A DNA stretch of 64,000 nucleotides. It comes from Phormidium tenue FACHB-886. GTDB lineage: Bacteria > Cyanobacteriota > Cyanobacteriia > Elainellales > Elainellaceae. The DNA lies in contig NZ_JACXWX010000001.1 in NCBI RefSeq assembly GCF_014764505.1, positions 558,001 through 622,000 of the forward strand, in the 5' to 3' direction. Each line of letters begins with the position of its first letter. The stretch's first letter is position 1. Below, one piece after another: positions 19,024 through 26,811 of the stretch. Under the pieces are notes generated by a model. That model was not told the DNA's origin and made no database searches. It worked only from the letters and a program-made list of their open reading frames with translations. Position numbers and translations under genes: made by a program.

Positions 19024-19956
19024 CTAAGGCTTTCCTTCCTGGGTATAGGGAATCCCCAACGCAGCAGGCGGCGTTGCTTTTCCGGCGATGCCAATCAGCG
19101 CCAGCAGCGCGATCGCATAGGGCAGCATTGCCAAGAGCTGGTAGGGAATCTGCAGATCAAACGTTTGAATCCGGAGCTGTAGCGCCTCCGTTGCGCCAAA
19201 CAGCAGACAAGCCAGCATCGTATAGACCGGATGCCACCTGCCCAAAATCAGCGCTGCCAGCGCAATAAACCCCTTGCCAGCGCTCATGCCTTCGGTAAAA
19301 AAGCGGACATGGACCAGCGCCAAATATGCCCCCCCGATGCCGCAGAGCGCCCCGCACAGCAGCACGCTGAGATAGCGGACGCCAACCACCGATAAGCCCG
19401 CCGTATCTGCTGCCCGTGGGTAATCGCCCACTGCCCGCAGCGCCAACCCCCAGCTAGACCGAAACAAAAGATACGTGACGATCGGCAGCAGCCCCACCAG
19501 CCCATAAAACAGCAGATCTTGGTTGAAGAAAACTCCCAGCACCGGTATCTCTTTTAAGCCTGGAATGCCGATCGGGTTAATTCCCGTTAGTTGCACCGTG
19601 CCGCTGTCAAACAGCACTCTGGCTCCATACGCTGTCAATCCAGCCGTTGCCAAATTAATCGCCAGCCCCGACACAAGTTGATTGACTCGCAGCGTCACAC
19701 ACAGGTAAGCATGGAGCAACCCCACCACGCCGCCGATCAGCAGCGCTGCCAGCACCCCCAGCCACACATTGCCCGTGCCGATCGACATTGCCGCACTGAC
19801 AAACGCCCCTGTCAGCATCATCCCTTCCAGCCCAATGTTGAGTACTCCCGATCGCTCGGAGAGCAACCCGCCCAGCGCTACAAATACCAGTGGCACCGTT
19901 AGCCGCAAACTAGCCGCAAGATAATCGGTTAAGAAGTTCAGAGCATTAGCAGACAT
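19024..19956 (-). CDS. Nucleoside-type ABC transporter permease (NupQ/YufQ-like)
   Basis: A 310-residue polytopic permease of the BPD_transp_2 family. It has GALLSERSGVLNIGLEGMMLTGAF-type segments near the N terminus and GAVGDYPRAADTAGLSVVGVRY in the centre, the usual NupQ/BmpD-type marks. Together with the permease at 20591, the ATPase at 21694 and the BMP lipoprotein at 23179 it forms a purine-nucleoside-type importer. It is the last gene of the operon. Its final codons and stop fall in a short tandem duplication (19007-19033). An acetyltransferase gene separates it from the first permease, followed by a 98-bp AT-rich gap in which TTTTTAGTAAT occurs twice. Confidence 0.9.
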   Translation of the reverse strand: MSANALNFLTDYLAASLRLTVPLVFVALGGLLSERSGVLNIGLEGMMLTGAFVSAAMSIGTGNVWLGVLAALLIGGVVGLLHAYLCVTLRVNQLVSGLAINLATAGLTAYGARVLFDSGTVQLTGINPIGIPGLKEIPVLGVFFNQDLLFYGLVGLLPIVTYLLFRSSWGLALRAVGDYPRAADTAGLSVVGVRYLSVLLCGALCGIGGAYLALVHVRFFTEGMSAGKGFIALAALILGRWHPVYTMLACLLFGATEALQLRIQTFDLQIPYQLLAMLPYAIALLALIGIAGKATPPAALGIPYTQEGKP

Positions 19957-20054
19957 AGTATAGAAATAGTTTTTTAGTAATTATTAATCAGATATTTTTA
20001 GTAATCAGGAATAAGTATCTTCTAGAGAGCCATGATAGGTAACCGTCCTTTCAA

Positions 20055-20594
20055 TTACCTCTGTCGAACCCGTGCAAATAGTCTCAAATCGTGAAATTCT
20101 CCCTTCCAGAAGCCATACTGCCGCAAGATGCCTTCCTCCACAAAGCCGAGTTTCTTGAGCAGCCCTGCCGAAGCAACATTATCCAGCATGACCATTGCCT
20201 CAATTCGCCGCAGATCGAGCGTCTCAAAGCCATACTGCAGCATCGCCTTCAGCGCTTCGCTCATGATCCCCTGCCGCCAGTATGCCTGTGCCAGCTCGTA
20301 GCCAATTTCAGCGCGAAACGGAGTCCGGTAGCTGTAGCCGCAGGAGCCGATCGGCATGCGATCGCCCTGCCGGACAATCCCCCAGCGAATTCCCTGTCCC
20401 GATTTGAACCGATCCGTCCAGCGTTGGATCAACCGCTGCATTTGCTCAGGCTGAGTCGGCGGCTCTAGATCGTGATAGCGAATCACTGCAGGATCGGCAA
20501 ACACTCGAAAAAGAGCCTCTGCATCCGAAGGGACGGTTGCTCTCAGCAGCAGATGTTCGGTTTCGAGCTGGGGAAAGGAGCGGCTGGCAATCAT
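20055..20594 (-). CDS. GNAT family N-acetyltransferase (RimJ/RimL-like)
   Basis: A 179-residue acetyltransferase. It opens with LETEHLLLRATVPSDAEALF and has GSCGYSYRTPFRAEIGYELAQAYWRQGIMSEAL (residues about 95-127), where the Q/R-x-x-G-x-G/A acetyl-CoA loop is QAYWRQGIM. It then has LDLRRIEAMVMLDNVASAGLLKKLGFVEEGILRQYG. This is the Acetyltransf_3 type, which acetylates protein N termini or small amines. Its ATG overlaps the stop of the upstream permease gene (ATGA), so it is translationally coupled inside a nucleoside transporter operon. That placement is unusual. Confidence 0.9.
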   Translation of the reverse strand: MIASRSFPQLETEHLLLRATVPSDAEALFRVFADPAVIRYHDLEPPTQPEQMQRLIQRWTDRFKSGQGIRWGIVRQGDRMPIGSCGYSYRTPFRAEIGYELAQAYWRQGIMSEALKAMLQYGFETLDLRRIEAMVMLDNVASAGLLKKLGFVEEGILRQYGFWKGEFHDLRLFARVRQR

Positions 20595-21697
20595 GACGCA
20601 GGCGAGGATGGAGGAGTGGAAGGGACGAGTGGCGATCGGCGGGTTTTGTACTGCAGCACCAGACTAATTGCCACAAACAGCAGGGTAAGCCCCTGAATCG
20701 CATAGATGACCGTCACAGGGACACCCGCGCTGCGCTGCATCACATTTGCTCCGCTGCGCAAGGTAGCAAAGAAAAACGACGTGAGAATGACGCTGATCGG
20801 GTTGCCGCGACTCAGGATGGCAATAGCGATCGCATCAAAGCCGTATCCAGGCGAAAAGTTTTCAAACAGCCGACGCTTCAGCCCCAGCACTTCCGAACTG
20901 CCCGCCAGCCCCGCCAGCCCACCCGAAAGCGCCATCACAGCTAAAATTGTTCTTTCTACGGGGATGCCGGCATAGCGCGCGGCGATCGGATTTTGCCCCA
21001 CCGCATCGATTTGGTAGCCCCACGGCGTGAGGGACAGCAGCACCAGCAGCAGCAGGGCGATCGCCAAGCCCACGAAGATGCCCGCATGGGCCTGGCTCTT
21101 CGCCAAAATTGTTGGTAAATAAGCCGATTTTGCCACCAGCGGTGAGTAGGGACTGGGAGCGCCCACTGCCTTCAGTGGCGCATTCACCAGATAGCTAATC
21201 AAATATTGAGCAATATAGTTGAGCAGCAGGGTGGTCAGCACTTCATTTAGCCCTCGTGCCACCTTCAGATAGCCCGGAATTGCTCCCCAGAGCGCCCCCA
21301 GCCCAAACCCACCCAGCAGCGCCAGCGGTAGATGAATCCACATTGGCAAGCCCGACAAGCCCAGCCCCACCAGCAGGCTGCCCAAGCCACCCATGTAGAT
21401 CTGCCCCTCCGCCCCCAAATTAAACTGCCCAGCCCGCAGCGCCACCAGCACCCCCAAACTTGCCAGCAGCAGCGGCGTCATTTTGGTCAGCGTGTTGGCA
21501 AAGCCGAAGTAGGTGGTCAGCGCTTCCCGAAACAGGGCGGAGTAGGCAGCGATCGGATTTGCCCCCGCCATCAACATCAAGCCAGCCCCCGCCAGCAGCG
21601 CTGCCACCACCGCCACCACCGGCGGCACGGCAGCCCACAGCCAGCGGCGGACTGGAATAGCCGCAAAGGGGCGCTCAGCGAGAGTCACTTGGCTCAT
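20591..21697 (-). CDS. Nucleoside-type ABC transporter permease (NupP/YufP-like)
   Basis: A 368-residue permease of the BPD_transp_2 family with about ten hydrophobic segments. It contains TLTKMTPLLLASLGVLVALRAGQFNLGAEGQIYMGG and AIPGYLKVARGLNEVLTTLLLNYIA, typical of the larger permease of BMP-type nucleoside importers. It overlaps the ATPase gene upstream and the acetyltransferase gene downstream by 4 bp each (ATGA), showing tight coupling. It pairs with the permease at 19024 to make the membrane channel. Confidence 0.92.
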   Translation of the reverse strand: MSQVTLAERPFAAIPVRRWLWAAVPPVVAVVAALLAGAGLMLMAGANPIAAYSALFREALTTYFGFANTLTKMTPLLLASLGVLVALRAGQFNLGAEGQIYMGGLGSLLVGLGLSGLPMWIHLPLALLGGFGLGALWGAIPGYLKVARGLNEVLTTLLLNYIAQYLISYLVNAPLKAVGAPSPYSPLVAKSAYLPTILAKSQAHAGIFVGLAIALLLLVLLSLTPWGYQIDAVGQNPIAARYAGIPVERTILAVMALSGGLAGLAGSSEVLGLKRRLFENFSPGYGFDAIAIAILSRGNPISVILTSFFFATLRSGANVMQRSAGVPVTVIYAIQGLTLLFVAISLVLQYKTRRSPLVPSTPPSSPAS

Positions 21698-23178
21698 TGC
21701 AAGATCTCCTGTTTCTCGGCTCCGCCTGCCATCAGCAGACCGATCTGGCTGAGCGTTGCCGTTTTGCCATCCAGAATATCGAGGATTTCTCCGGCATAGA
21801 TGACGGCAATTCGATCGCTTATTGCCATCACCTCCTCTAGCTCAGTCGAGATATAGAGAATCGCTGCCCCTTGTGCCCGCTGGGTAAGCAACGCCTGCTG
21901 CACTGCTTCCGTTGCGCCAATGTCTAAGCCGCGAGTTGGCTGCATTGCAATGATCAGGGCAGGCGAGCCATCCAGCTCCCGCGCCAAGATGACCTTCTGC
22001 TGATTGCCGCCAGAGAGCTGACTGGCTTTGAGCTTGGGGCTGGTAGCACGGATGTCAAACGTTTGGATTGCTCCCTCTGCGTAGCGGTTAATGCGATCTG
22101 CCTGCAAGAAGAACCGACGGCAGAACGGCAGCGATCGAAACGCCTTTAAGATCAAATTGCGGGCGATCGAAAAGCTCAACACCAGCCCCTGCTTCTGTCG
22201 ATCCTCCGGAATGTAGCCAATCTGCTGATTCTCTCCCAGCCGCTGGATCTTGCCCTCGGCGATCGGCGACAGCCCAGCGATCGCATCTGCGAGCTGTCGC
22301 TGTCCGTTGCCATCTACCCCCGCCACACCCAGAATTTCCCCGGCATGGAGCTGAAACGAAACCCCCCGCACCGCCGGAACGCCGCGATCGGTCTTGACCC
22401 AGAGATTTTCTACCGCCAGCCGCACCTCGCCTCTGGGGCGGGCAGGCGGGCGCTGGTTGACCACGACCTGCCGATCGACCATCATCTGCGCCAGCGCTTG
22501 GCGGCTGGTGGCGTGCGTGGGCAGACTAGCGACTACCTTGCCGCGCCGCAAGACTGTCACCGCATCGCAGGCTGCCATCACTTCATCGAGTTTGTGGGTA
22601 ATGAAAATAATTGTGTGCTGATTGGCGGCGAGCTGCCGCAAGATCTGTAGAAAAGAGGCGATCTCGGTTGGCGTTAAAACAGCAGTCGGTTCATCGAGGA
22701 TGAGAATCTTGGCGCGACGGTAGAGAACTTTTAGGATCTCGACGCGCTGCTGAATGCCCACCGCCAAATCTTCAACTTTGGCAAACGGCGGCACCTCCAG
22801 CCCATACTCGCGCCCCATCTGCTCGATCGCTGCTGCCTTGGCAGGCAAATTTAGCCGCAGATCACGGTCTGCGCCCAGAATAATATTCTCTGTCACCGTC
22901 AGGCGCGGCACCAGCATAAAGTGCTGATGAATCATGCCGATGCCATAGTGTGCTGCCACACTGGGCGAGCTGATTTGGATCGGCTGGTCTTCCAGGTAGA
23001 TCTGCCCCGCATCTGGCTGATACAAGCCCGACAGCACATTCATCAGGGTTGATTTGCCCGCCCCGTTTTCGCCCAGCAGCGCATGGATCGATCCTGCTGC
23101 CACACTGAGGCTAATGTCATCGTTGGCAACAAAATCACCAAACCGTTTAGTGATCGCTTCCAGGCGCAGATAGCTCAT
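21694..23178 (-). CDS. Nucleoside-type ABC transporter ATP-binding protein with two ATPase domains (NupO/YufO-like)
   Basis: A 494-residue protein with tandem ABC domains. The N-terminal half has Walker A GENGAGKST (residues about 36-44), the signature region AVGIQQRVEILKVLYR and Walker B LILDEPTAVLTP. The C-terminal half has a degenerate Walker A (GVDGNGQRQL), a signature LSGGNQQKVILARE and ALIIAMQPTRGLDIGA. A fused double ATPase with a degenerate second Walker A is standard for sugar and nucleoside importers of the RbsA/YufO type. It overlaps the permease gene by 4 bp and begins directly after the stop of the binding-protein gene. Confidence 0.93.
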   Translation of the reverse strand: MSYLRLEAITKRFGDFVANDDISLSVAAGSIHALLGENGAGKSTLMNVLSGLYQPDAGQIYLEDQPIQISSPSVAAHYGIGMIHQHFMLVPRLTVTENIILGADRDLRLNLPAKAAAIEQMGREYGLEVPPFAKVEDLAVGIQQRVEILKVLYRRAKILILDEPTAVLTPTEIASFLQILRQLAANQHTIIFITHKLDEVMAACDAVTVLRRGKVVASLPTHATSRQALAQMMVDRQVVVNQRPPARPRGEVRLAVENLWVKTDRGVPAVRGVSFQLHAGEILGVAGVDGNGQRQLADAIAGLSPIAEGKIQRLGENQQIGYIPEDRQKQGLVLSFSIARNLILKAFRSLPFCRRFFLQADRINRYAEGAIQTFDIRATSPKLKASQLSGGNQQKVILARELDGSPALIIAMQPTRGLDIGATEAVQQALLTQRAQGAAILYISTELEEVMAISDRIAVIYAGEILDILDGKTATLSQIGLLMAGGAEKQEILQ

Positions 23179-24252
23179 TTAAGACTCGACCAGCCGCACA
23201 GAGGCTTTGCCGCCCTCTTCAATATCTTCAAAGGTCAGCTTACCGTCTTTCATGCGTTTCTCTAGATCGGCAACTTTGGTCTTGAGATCCGCAGGCAGCG
23301 CTTCGTTAAACTTGCCCATCCGCACCAAGTCTGGCTGCTCCAGCCCGATCACATATTGCTTGCCTTCAGCTTTGCCCTGCCCCGCTAGCTCTGCGACATA
23401 GGTGATCGCCCCACCAATATCCTGCACCATACTGGTTAGCACCGCTTTGGGAGCCAGGTCATACTGATCGACTGCATTACCGATCGCGTAAATTCCTTTT
23501 TCCTGTGCCGTTTCCAGCACTGCCGGAGCTGAGTTGTCCAGGTTATGCACAATCACATCCACGCCGCTAGAAATCAGCGCCAGCGCCGACTCTTTGGCTT
23601 TAGCAATATCGTTGAAGTCGCCGACGTAGTTCACCACAACCTCGGCTTTTGGATCGATCGACTTGGCTGCCAGCTCCAGCACTTTGCCTTGCTGCTGCGT
23701 TGCCTTAAATTCTAACCCCGCCATGTATGCCAGCTTCTTAGTTTTGCTCATGGTTGCGCCAACGATGCCTGCCAGGTAGCAGACCTGGTTGTAGTTGGTC
23801 TGCACGGCAGCGTAGTTTGCGCCGGATACTGTGCCGTTGACTGCCAAAAAGAAGCTATCTGGAAACTCGCCTGCAACTTGCTCGATCGCTGCATCAAACT
23901 GTCCGCCGTGTCCAACTACCACGTTGTATCCTTGACGGGCAAACTCTGACAGCGATTCAGTTTGGTCGGCTTGCGCCACCTTCTCGACATAAGCCACTTC
24001 TGCACTCAGTTTATCTGCAGCACGCTTCACGCCTTCGTAGCCCAACTGGTTCCAACCACCGTCGGTGATCACCCCAGGTAGGACGATCGCCATCCGCAAT
24101 TGCTGACCCTGTGCAGGCGTTCCTGCTGTAGAGGGGCTGGAGCTAGCATCTGAGGTGGGTGCGGAAGACGCGCAGGCTTTTAGCAGGAGGCTGGTGGCAA
24201 GGGTGGCAGAACCATAGAGCAGGAAGGAACGACGATCGAATTTGTTTGACAT
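23179..24252 (-). CDS. BMP-family substrate-binding lipoprotein (nucleoside ABC transporter)
   Basis: A 357-residue periplasmic lipoprotein and first gene of the transporter operon. The N terminus DRRSFLLYGSATLATSLLLKAC combines a twin-arginine-like RR motif with a lipobox (Cys27). The mature part has the BMP/PnrA-type fold marks ITDGGWNQLGYEGVKRAAD, VVGHGGQFDAAIEQVA, YMAGLEFKATQQQGKVLELAAK and GIYAIGNAVDQYDLAPKAVLTSMV. Family members bind purine nucleosides; a ligand other than nucleosides is possible. No riboswitch was recognised in the upstream region. Confidence 0.93.
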   Translation of the reverse strand: MSNKFDRRSFLLYGSATLATSLLLKACASSAPTSDASSSPSTAGTPAQGQQLRMAIVLPGVITDGGWNQLGYEGVKRAADKLSAEVAYVEKVAQADQTESLSEFARQGYNVVVGHGGQFDAAIEQVAGEFPDSFFLAVNGTVSGANYAAVQTNYNQVCYLAGIVGATMSKTKKLAYMAGLEFKATQQQGKVLELAAKSIDPKAEVVVNYVGDFNDIAKAKESALALISSGVDVIVHNLDNSAPAVLETAQEKGIYAIGNAVDQYDLAPKAVLTSMVQDIGGAITYVAELAGQGKAEGKQYVIGLEQPDLVRMGKFNEALPADLKTKVADLEKRMKDGKLTFEDIEEGGKASVRLVES

Positions 24253-24422
24253 AGGGGGATAGGCGGCAGGGGGATAGGGGGCAGTTTAGGGATTTAGCAC
24301 TCTAGCAGCATCAAACTTGCGGCATCGAGCAGTCTGCTTTCGTTGATACCAAATTACGCTTTTAGTTGAGCTGATTTCAAGATGGGCCAGGACTTTTGGT
24401 AGCACAGCCTGTCTACTAAAAT

Positions 24423-24453
24423 CCGAGCCGTGGGGGTCTCCCCCACGGCTCGG
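24423..24453 (-). terminator. Intrinsic terminator-like hairpin (minus strand)
   Basis: A 14-bp perfect stem (CCGAGCCGTGGGGG and its complement) with a 3-nt loop. Read on the minus strand it is followed by ATTTTAG, a short T tract. It lies 119 bp beyond the end of the broken small gene at 24572-24777, which it may have served. Confidence 0.65.
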
Positions 24454-24571
24454 AAACAAGCACATACCGCAACTCCATCAACCCCCCGCATACCAGAAGA
24501 TCGCAAAAGAAGATGCAAAATCACAAACACAAAAAAAGCAAAAGTAACCCAACCCCCAACCCAAAAGCCAC

Positions 24572-24777
24572 CTAAACCATCATTTGACTCAGAGCAACGA
24601 GAACCTTATCAGAGCCATCCGGGGCAGGCTGCGGCTTGCCCCATTCATACACCTTGGCATATCCCCGCAGATGTTGTTCTCGCACATAATTCCCCACAGT
24701 TTCTGGCATACCAATCCCAACGATCGTCAAAAAACGCGATCGGGATTAATCTGAATCGGCGCAGCACTATAGGTCAT
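24572..24777 (-). pseudogene. Small gene split by a frameshift at a run of six T
   Basis: On the minus strand an ATG at 24777, with GGAG 10 nt upstream, opens MTYSAAPIQINPDRVF and hits TGA at 24727-24729. Adding one T to the T6 run at 24729-24734 would join it to a second open segment. That segment starts TIVGIGMPETVGNYVREQH, continues KVYEWGKPQPAPDGSDKVLVALSQ and ends at TAG 24572-24574. The join would give a product of about 68 residues. The two parts read as one plausible small soluble protein, and terminator-like hairpins lie on both sides. I do not recognise the family. It may be a true pseudogene, a base-calling error in a homopolymer, or programmed slippage. Confidence 0.45.
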
Positions 24778-24827
24778 GACAGTTTCACTCCACGCAGGAA
24801 TTGAGTTAACGAGATACCCAAAACCAA

Positions 24828-24873
24828 AGCCACTCTGACTTTGCTTTCTTGCCAAAGCAAAGTCAGAGTGGCT
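24828..24873 (-). terminator. 20-bp perfect hairpin (terminator-like)
   Basis: The arms are 20-bp perfect complements (beginning AGCCACTCTGACTTTG) around loop CTTGCC. On the minus strand it is followed by TTGGTTTTGGG, T-rich enough to act as a terminator for the glycosyltransferase gene that ends at 25122. It also shields the small broken gene that starts 51 bp further on. Confidence 0.6.
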
Positions 24874-25121
24874 AGTGGAGTGATAAACTGCCCTGCGAAC
24901 TGTTCGTTGCAGTTTTGAGAGTTAGTCGCCTGCGGCGGCTGCGAACAGCCTCAAGTGACGCTTTGATTGCAGATATTTTTAGTGCTGAAAGACAACCGCA
25001 CTGGAGAACCAGACTCTTAGCAAGTGGTTTTTGATACAGGTTTACAGGCTTGAGCGACTGAACCCAATGATTTGTTATGCCAAGTTAAAACAAGTTAAAC
25101 TACCGCAGCTAAACTAATAGG

Positions 25122-26075
25122 TCATGCTCGATTCAGCAGCGGCTGCAAGGGTTTAATCACTTTACTAAATTGCGTTCCTACATAGGTTAAAAGCCCCTGT
25201 GGGTAGTAGCGCAGCGTTAGGTATAAGACAATTCCAGCTTCCTGCAGCCGCCCCCGCTTCAAATACGGCACAATGTCATAGCTCAGGTAGGGGCTGTAGA
25301 GCCTGCACCACTGCTGTAAGCCCTCCCGATGAGCTGCTGCATCTTCTGGGTTTCTTTGGGCAAACGGCTGCTGCTTAGCATAAACTGCCAAAACTTCCCG
25401 GAGATGTTTAGAAGTCCAGGTTTGCTGAGACAGCGTATTGCTATGCTCCCGATACTCAACGACCGGTCGGTCATAGCTGCCACAGGGAAACTCAGCCGCC
25501 GCCCTGAGATAAAAATCATAGTCATCAGTCGCTCGTAAGCTTCGATCGAGGTAACCGATCGCATCAAACAGCGCCCGCCGAAAAATATGTCGCCCAAACG
25601 GATTTAGGCAAACTCCTCTTAAAAGCGTTTGATATACCGAACCCGCTACAGGTAGCTCTAACCCCTTACGCCCCTGCTGAGCGGGCTTCCCGTTCTCGTC
25701 AATCAGGCGACAGGGACCAAAGGCAAACATCCACTCAGGATGATCATTTAGCGCATTCACACCAGTTTCAATCGCGTGGGGCAAGAGGCGATCGTCACAG
25801 TCCACCATCACAATATATTCTCCAGAGCTTTTGGCAATTGCCTGGTTTCGTGCGCCGGCTGCCCCTTGGTTGGGTGAAAGCGAGAGGCACTTCACCTGAG
25901 AGTATCGATCGGAGTATCGATCGATAATGGCTCTGCTGCCATCCGTTGAAGCATTGTCAACCACAATAATTTCAGCGGCAGAATAAGTCTGGTTCAAAAC
26001 ACTTTCGATCGCTTCCGCAAGATAGCGTTCGCCGTTGTAGCAGGGCATGATAACCGATACTGTTTTCGTCGTCAT
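25122..26075 (-). CDS. Glycosyltransferase family 2 protein
   Basis: A 317-residue GT-A glycosyltransferase. It starts with VSVIMPCYNGERYLAEAIESVLNQ and then IIVVDNASTDGSRAII. SSGEYIVMVDCDDRLLP (residues about 85-101) contains the metal-binding DxD-like CDD. The acceptor half has RRALFDAIGYLDRSLRATDDYDFYLRAAA with the ED-like catalytic region. It probably adds a sugar to a cell-surface polysaccharide or glycolipid; donor and acceptor are unknown. The C terminus is weakly hydrophobic. It stands alone, with long spacers on both sides. Confidence 0.92.
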   Translation of the reverse strand: MTTKTVSVIMPCYNGERYLAEAIESVLNQTYSAAEIIVVDNASTDGSRAIIDRYSDRYSQVKCLSLSPNQGAAGARNQAIAKSSGEYIVMVDCDDRLLPHAIETGVNALNDHPEWMFAFGPCRLIDENGKPAQQGRKGLELPVAGSVYQTLLRGVCLNPFGRHIFRRALFDAIGYLDRSLRATDDYDFYLRAAAEFPCGSYDRPVVEYREHSNTLSQQTWTSKHLREVLAVYAKQQPFAQRNPEDAAAHREGLQQWCRLYSPYLSYDIVPYLKRGRLQEAGIVLYLTLRYYPQGLLTYVGTQFSKVIKPLQPLLNRA

Positions 26076-26811
26076 AGCATTCCTTTTACGGGGCTAAGGG
26101 ACAGAGAGTAGAAGCAAAGCAGAAACAACAAAGGTGGGCTGCAAAATCTGACTGAGTTCGTCATTTCGCCCTGCTATAGCAGGTTGTCTGAATCAGCAAT
26201 CCTGAGTCAAAAATTCTGGATTAGCAACGCAGTACAGCAGATATAAAGAGGCAGGAAAAACCGGCTATTTACTCGTTCTGCTGCTCTCGTCGCGCTTCTC
26301 AGAGTCGAGCTCAAAAGATGCACGAAAAGTCTACTGGAATTAAACCAGTCATAATCTTTGATCAGTACTTATAAGGTAGTTTTGACTACAATTTCTTCCC
26401 TTAACCTGAATTTCACTTCATTTCTACAAATTAGGGCTGATTTGGGTAAAAACTTCATGAAGCTGCTTGTCAATCCCAGTATATTCAAGTAACAGATGTG
26501 TCAAATTTGTTCTGACTGAAGCCTTCTTCTTTTCCTTGGCTCCTCCATCCATTGGACATAGCGCTGCAGCAAGGCATCGAATAATGCTATACGGAAGTAA
26601 TAAATTGCTAACAGCTTTGATGCACAAATTATCTACAGGGTTGAGGATTGCAATCCAATACCTCGTCAGCAAAAACGGGTTTCATTCCTCGTTTTTCGAT
26701 GAACTCCTTCCAGTCCAAAGTAATTTGCAAAAAAAACTTTGCACAAGCTGACCATTCAATTATTCATGGCTAGACTAATGAAAGTTCTTTAGACTCGCCT
26801 GAACCATCCCT
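26076..26811. other. Gene-free AT-rich stretch before the ParA/ParB-like cassette
   Basis: Some 740 bp with no convincing gene. Open frames of about 80-95 codons on both strands (26424-26672 minus, 26467-26751 plus) lack start signals and look like chance or decayed sequence. The AT-rich second half lies directly ahead of the cassette and may be a decayed integration flank or its control region. Confidence 0.5.

Larger units (their letters stand above)
24253..25121. other. Long spacer between transporter operon and glycosyltransferase
   Basis: Apart from the broken small gene and two hairpins listed separately, nothing coding is supported here. 24253-24422 holds the promoter region of the BMP operon and includes short G-rich direct repeats (GGGGGATAGG-type). 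24874-25121 is unstructured to the eye. Confidence 0.5.

Noticed and set aside
24430-24804. Plus-strand open frame of 124 codons rich in Pro, Lys and Thr
   Set aside because: Low-complexity, starts inside a terminator-like hairpin, and overlaps the better-supported minus-strand split gene.
26424-26672. Minus-strand open frame of 82 codons ending ISPNL
   Set aside because: No ribosome-binding site, no recognisable domain, and a competing plus-strand frame of the same length; probably decayed or random sequence.
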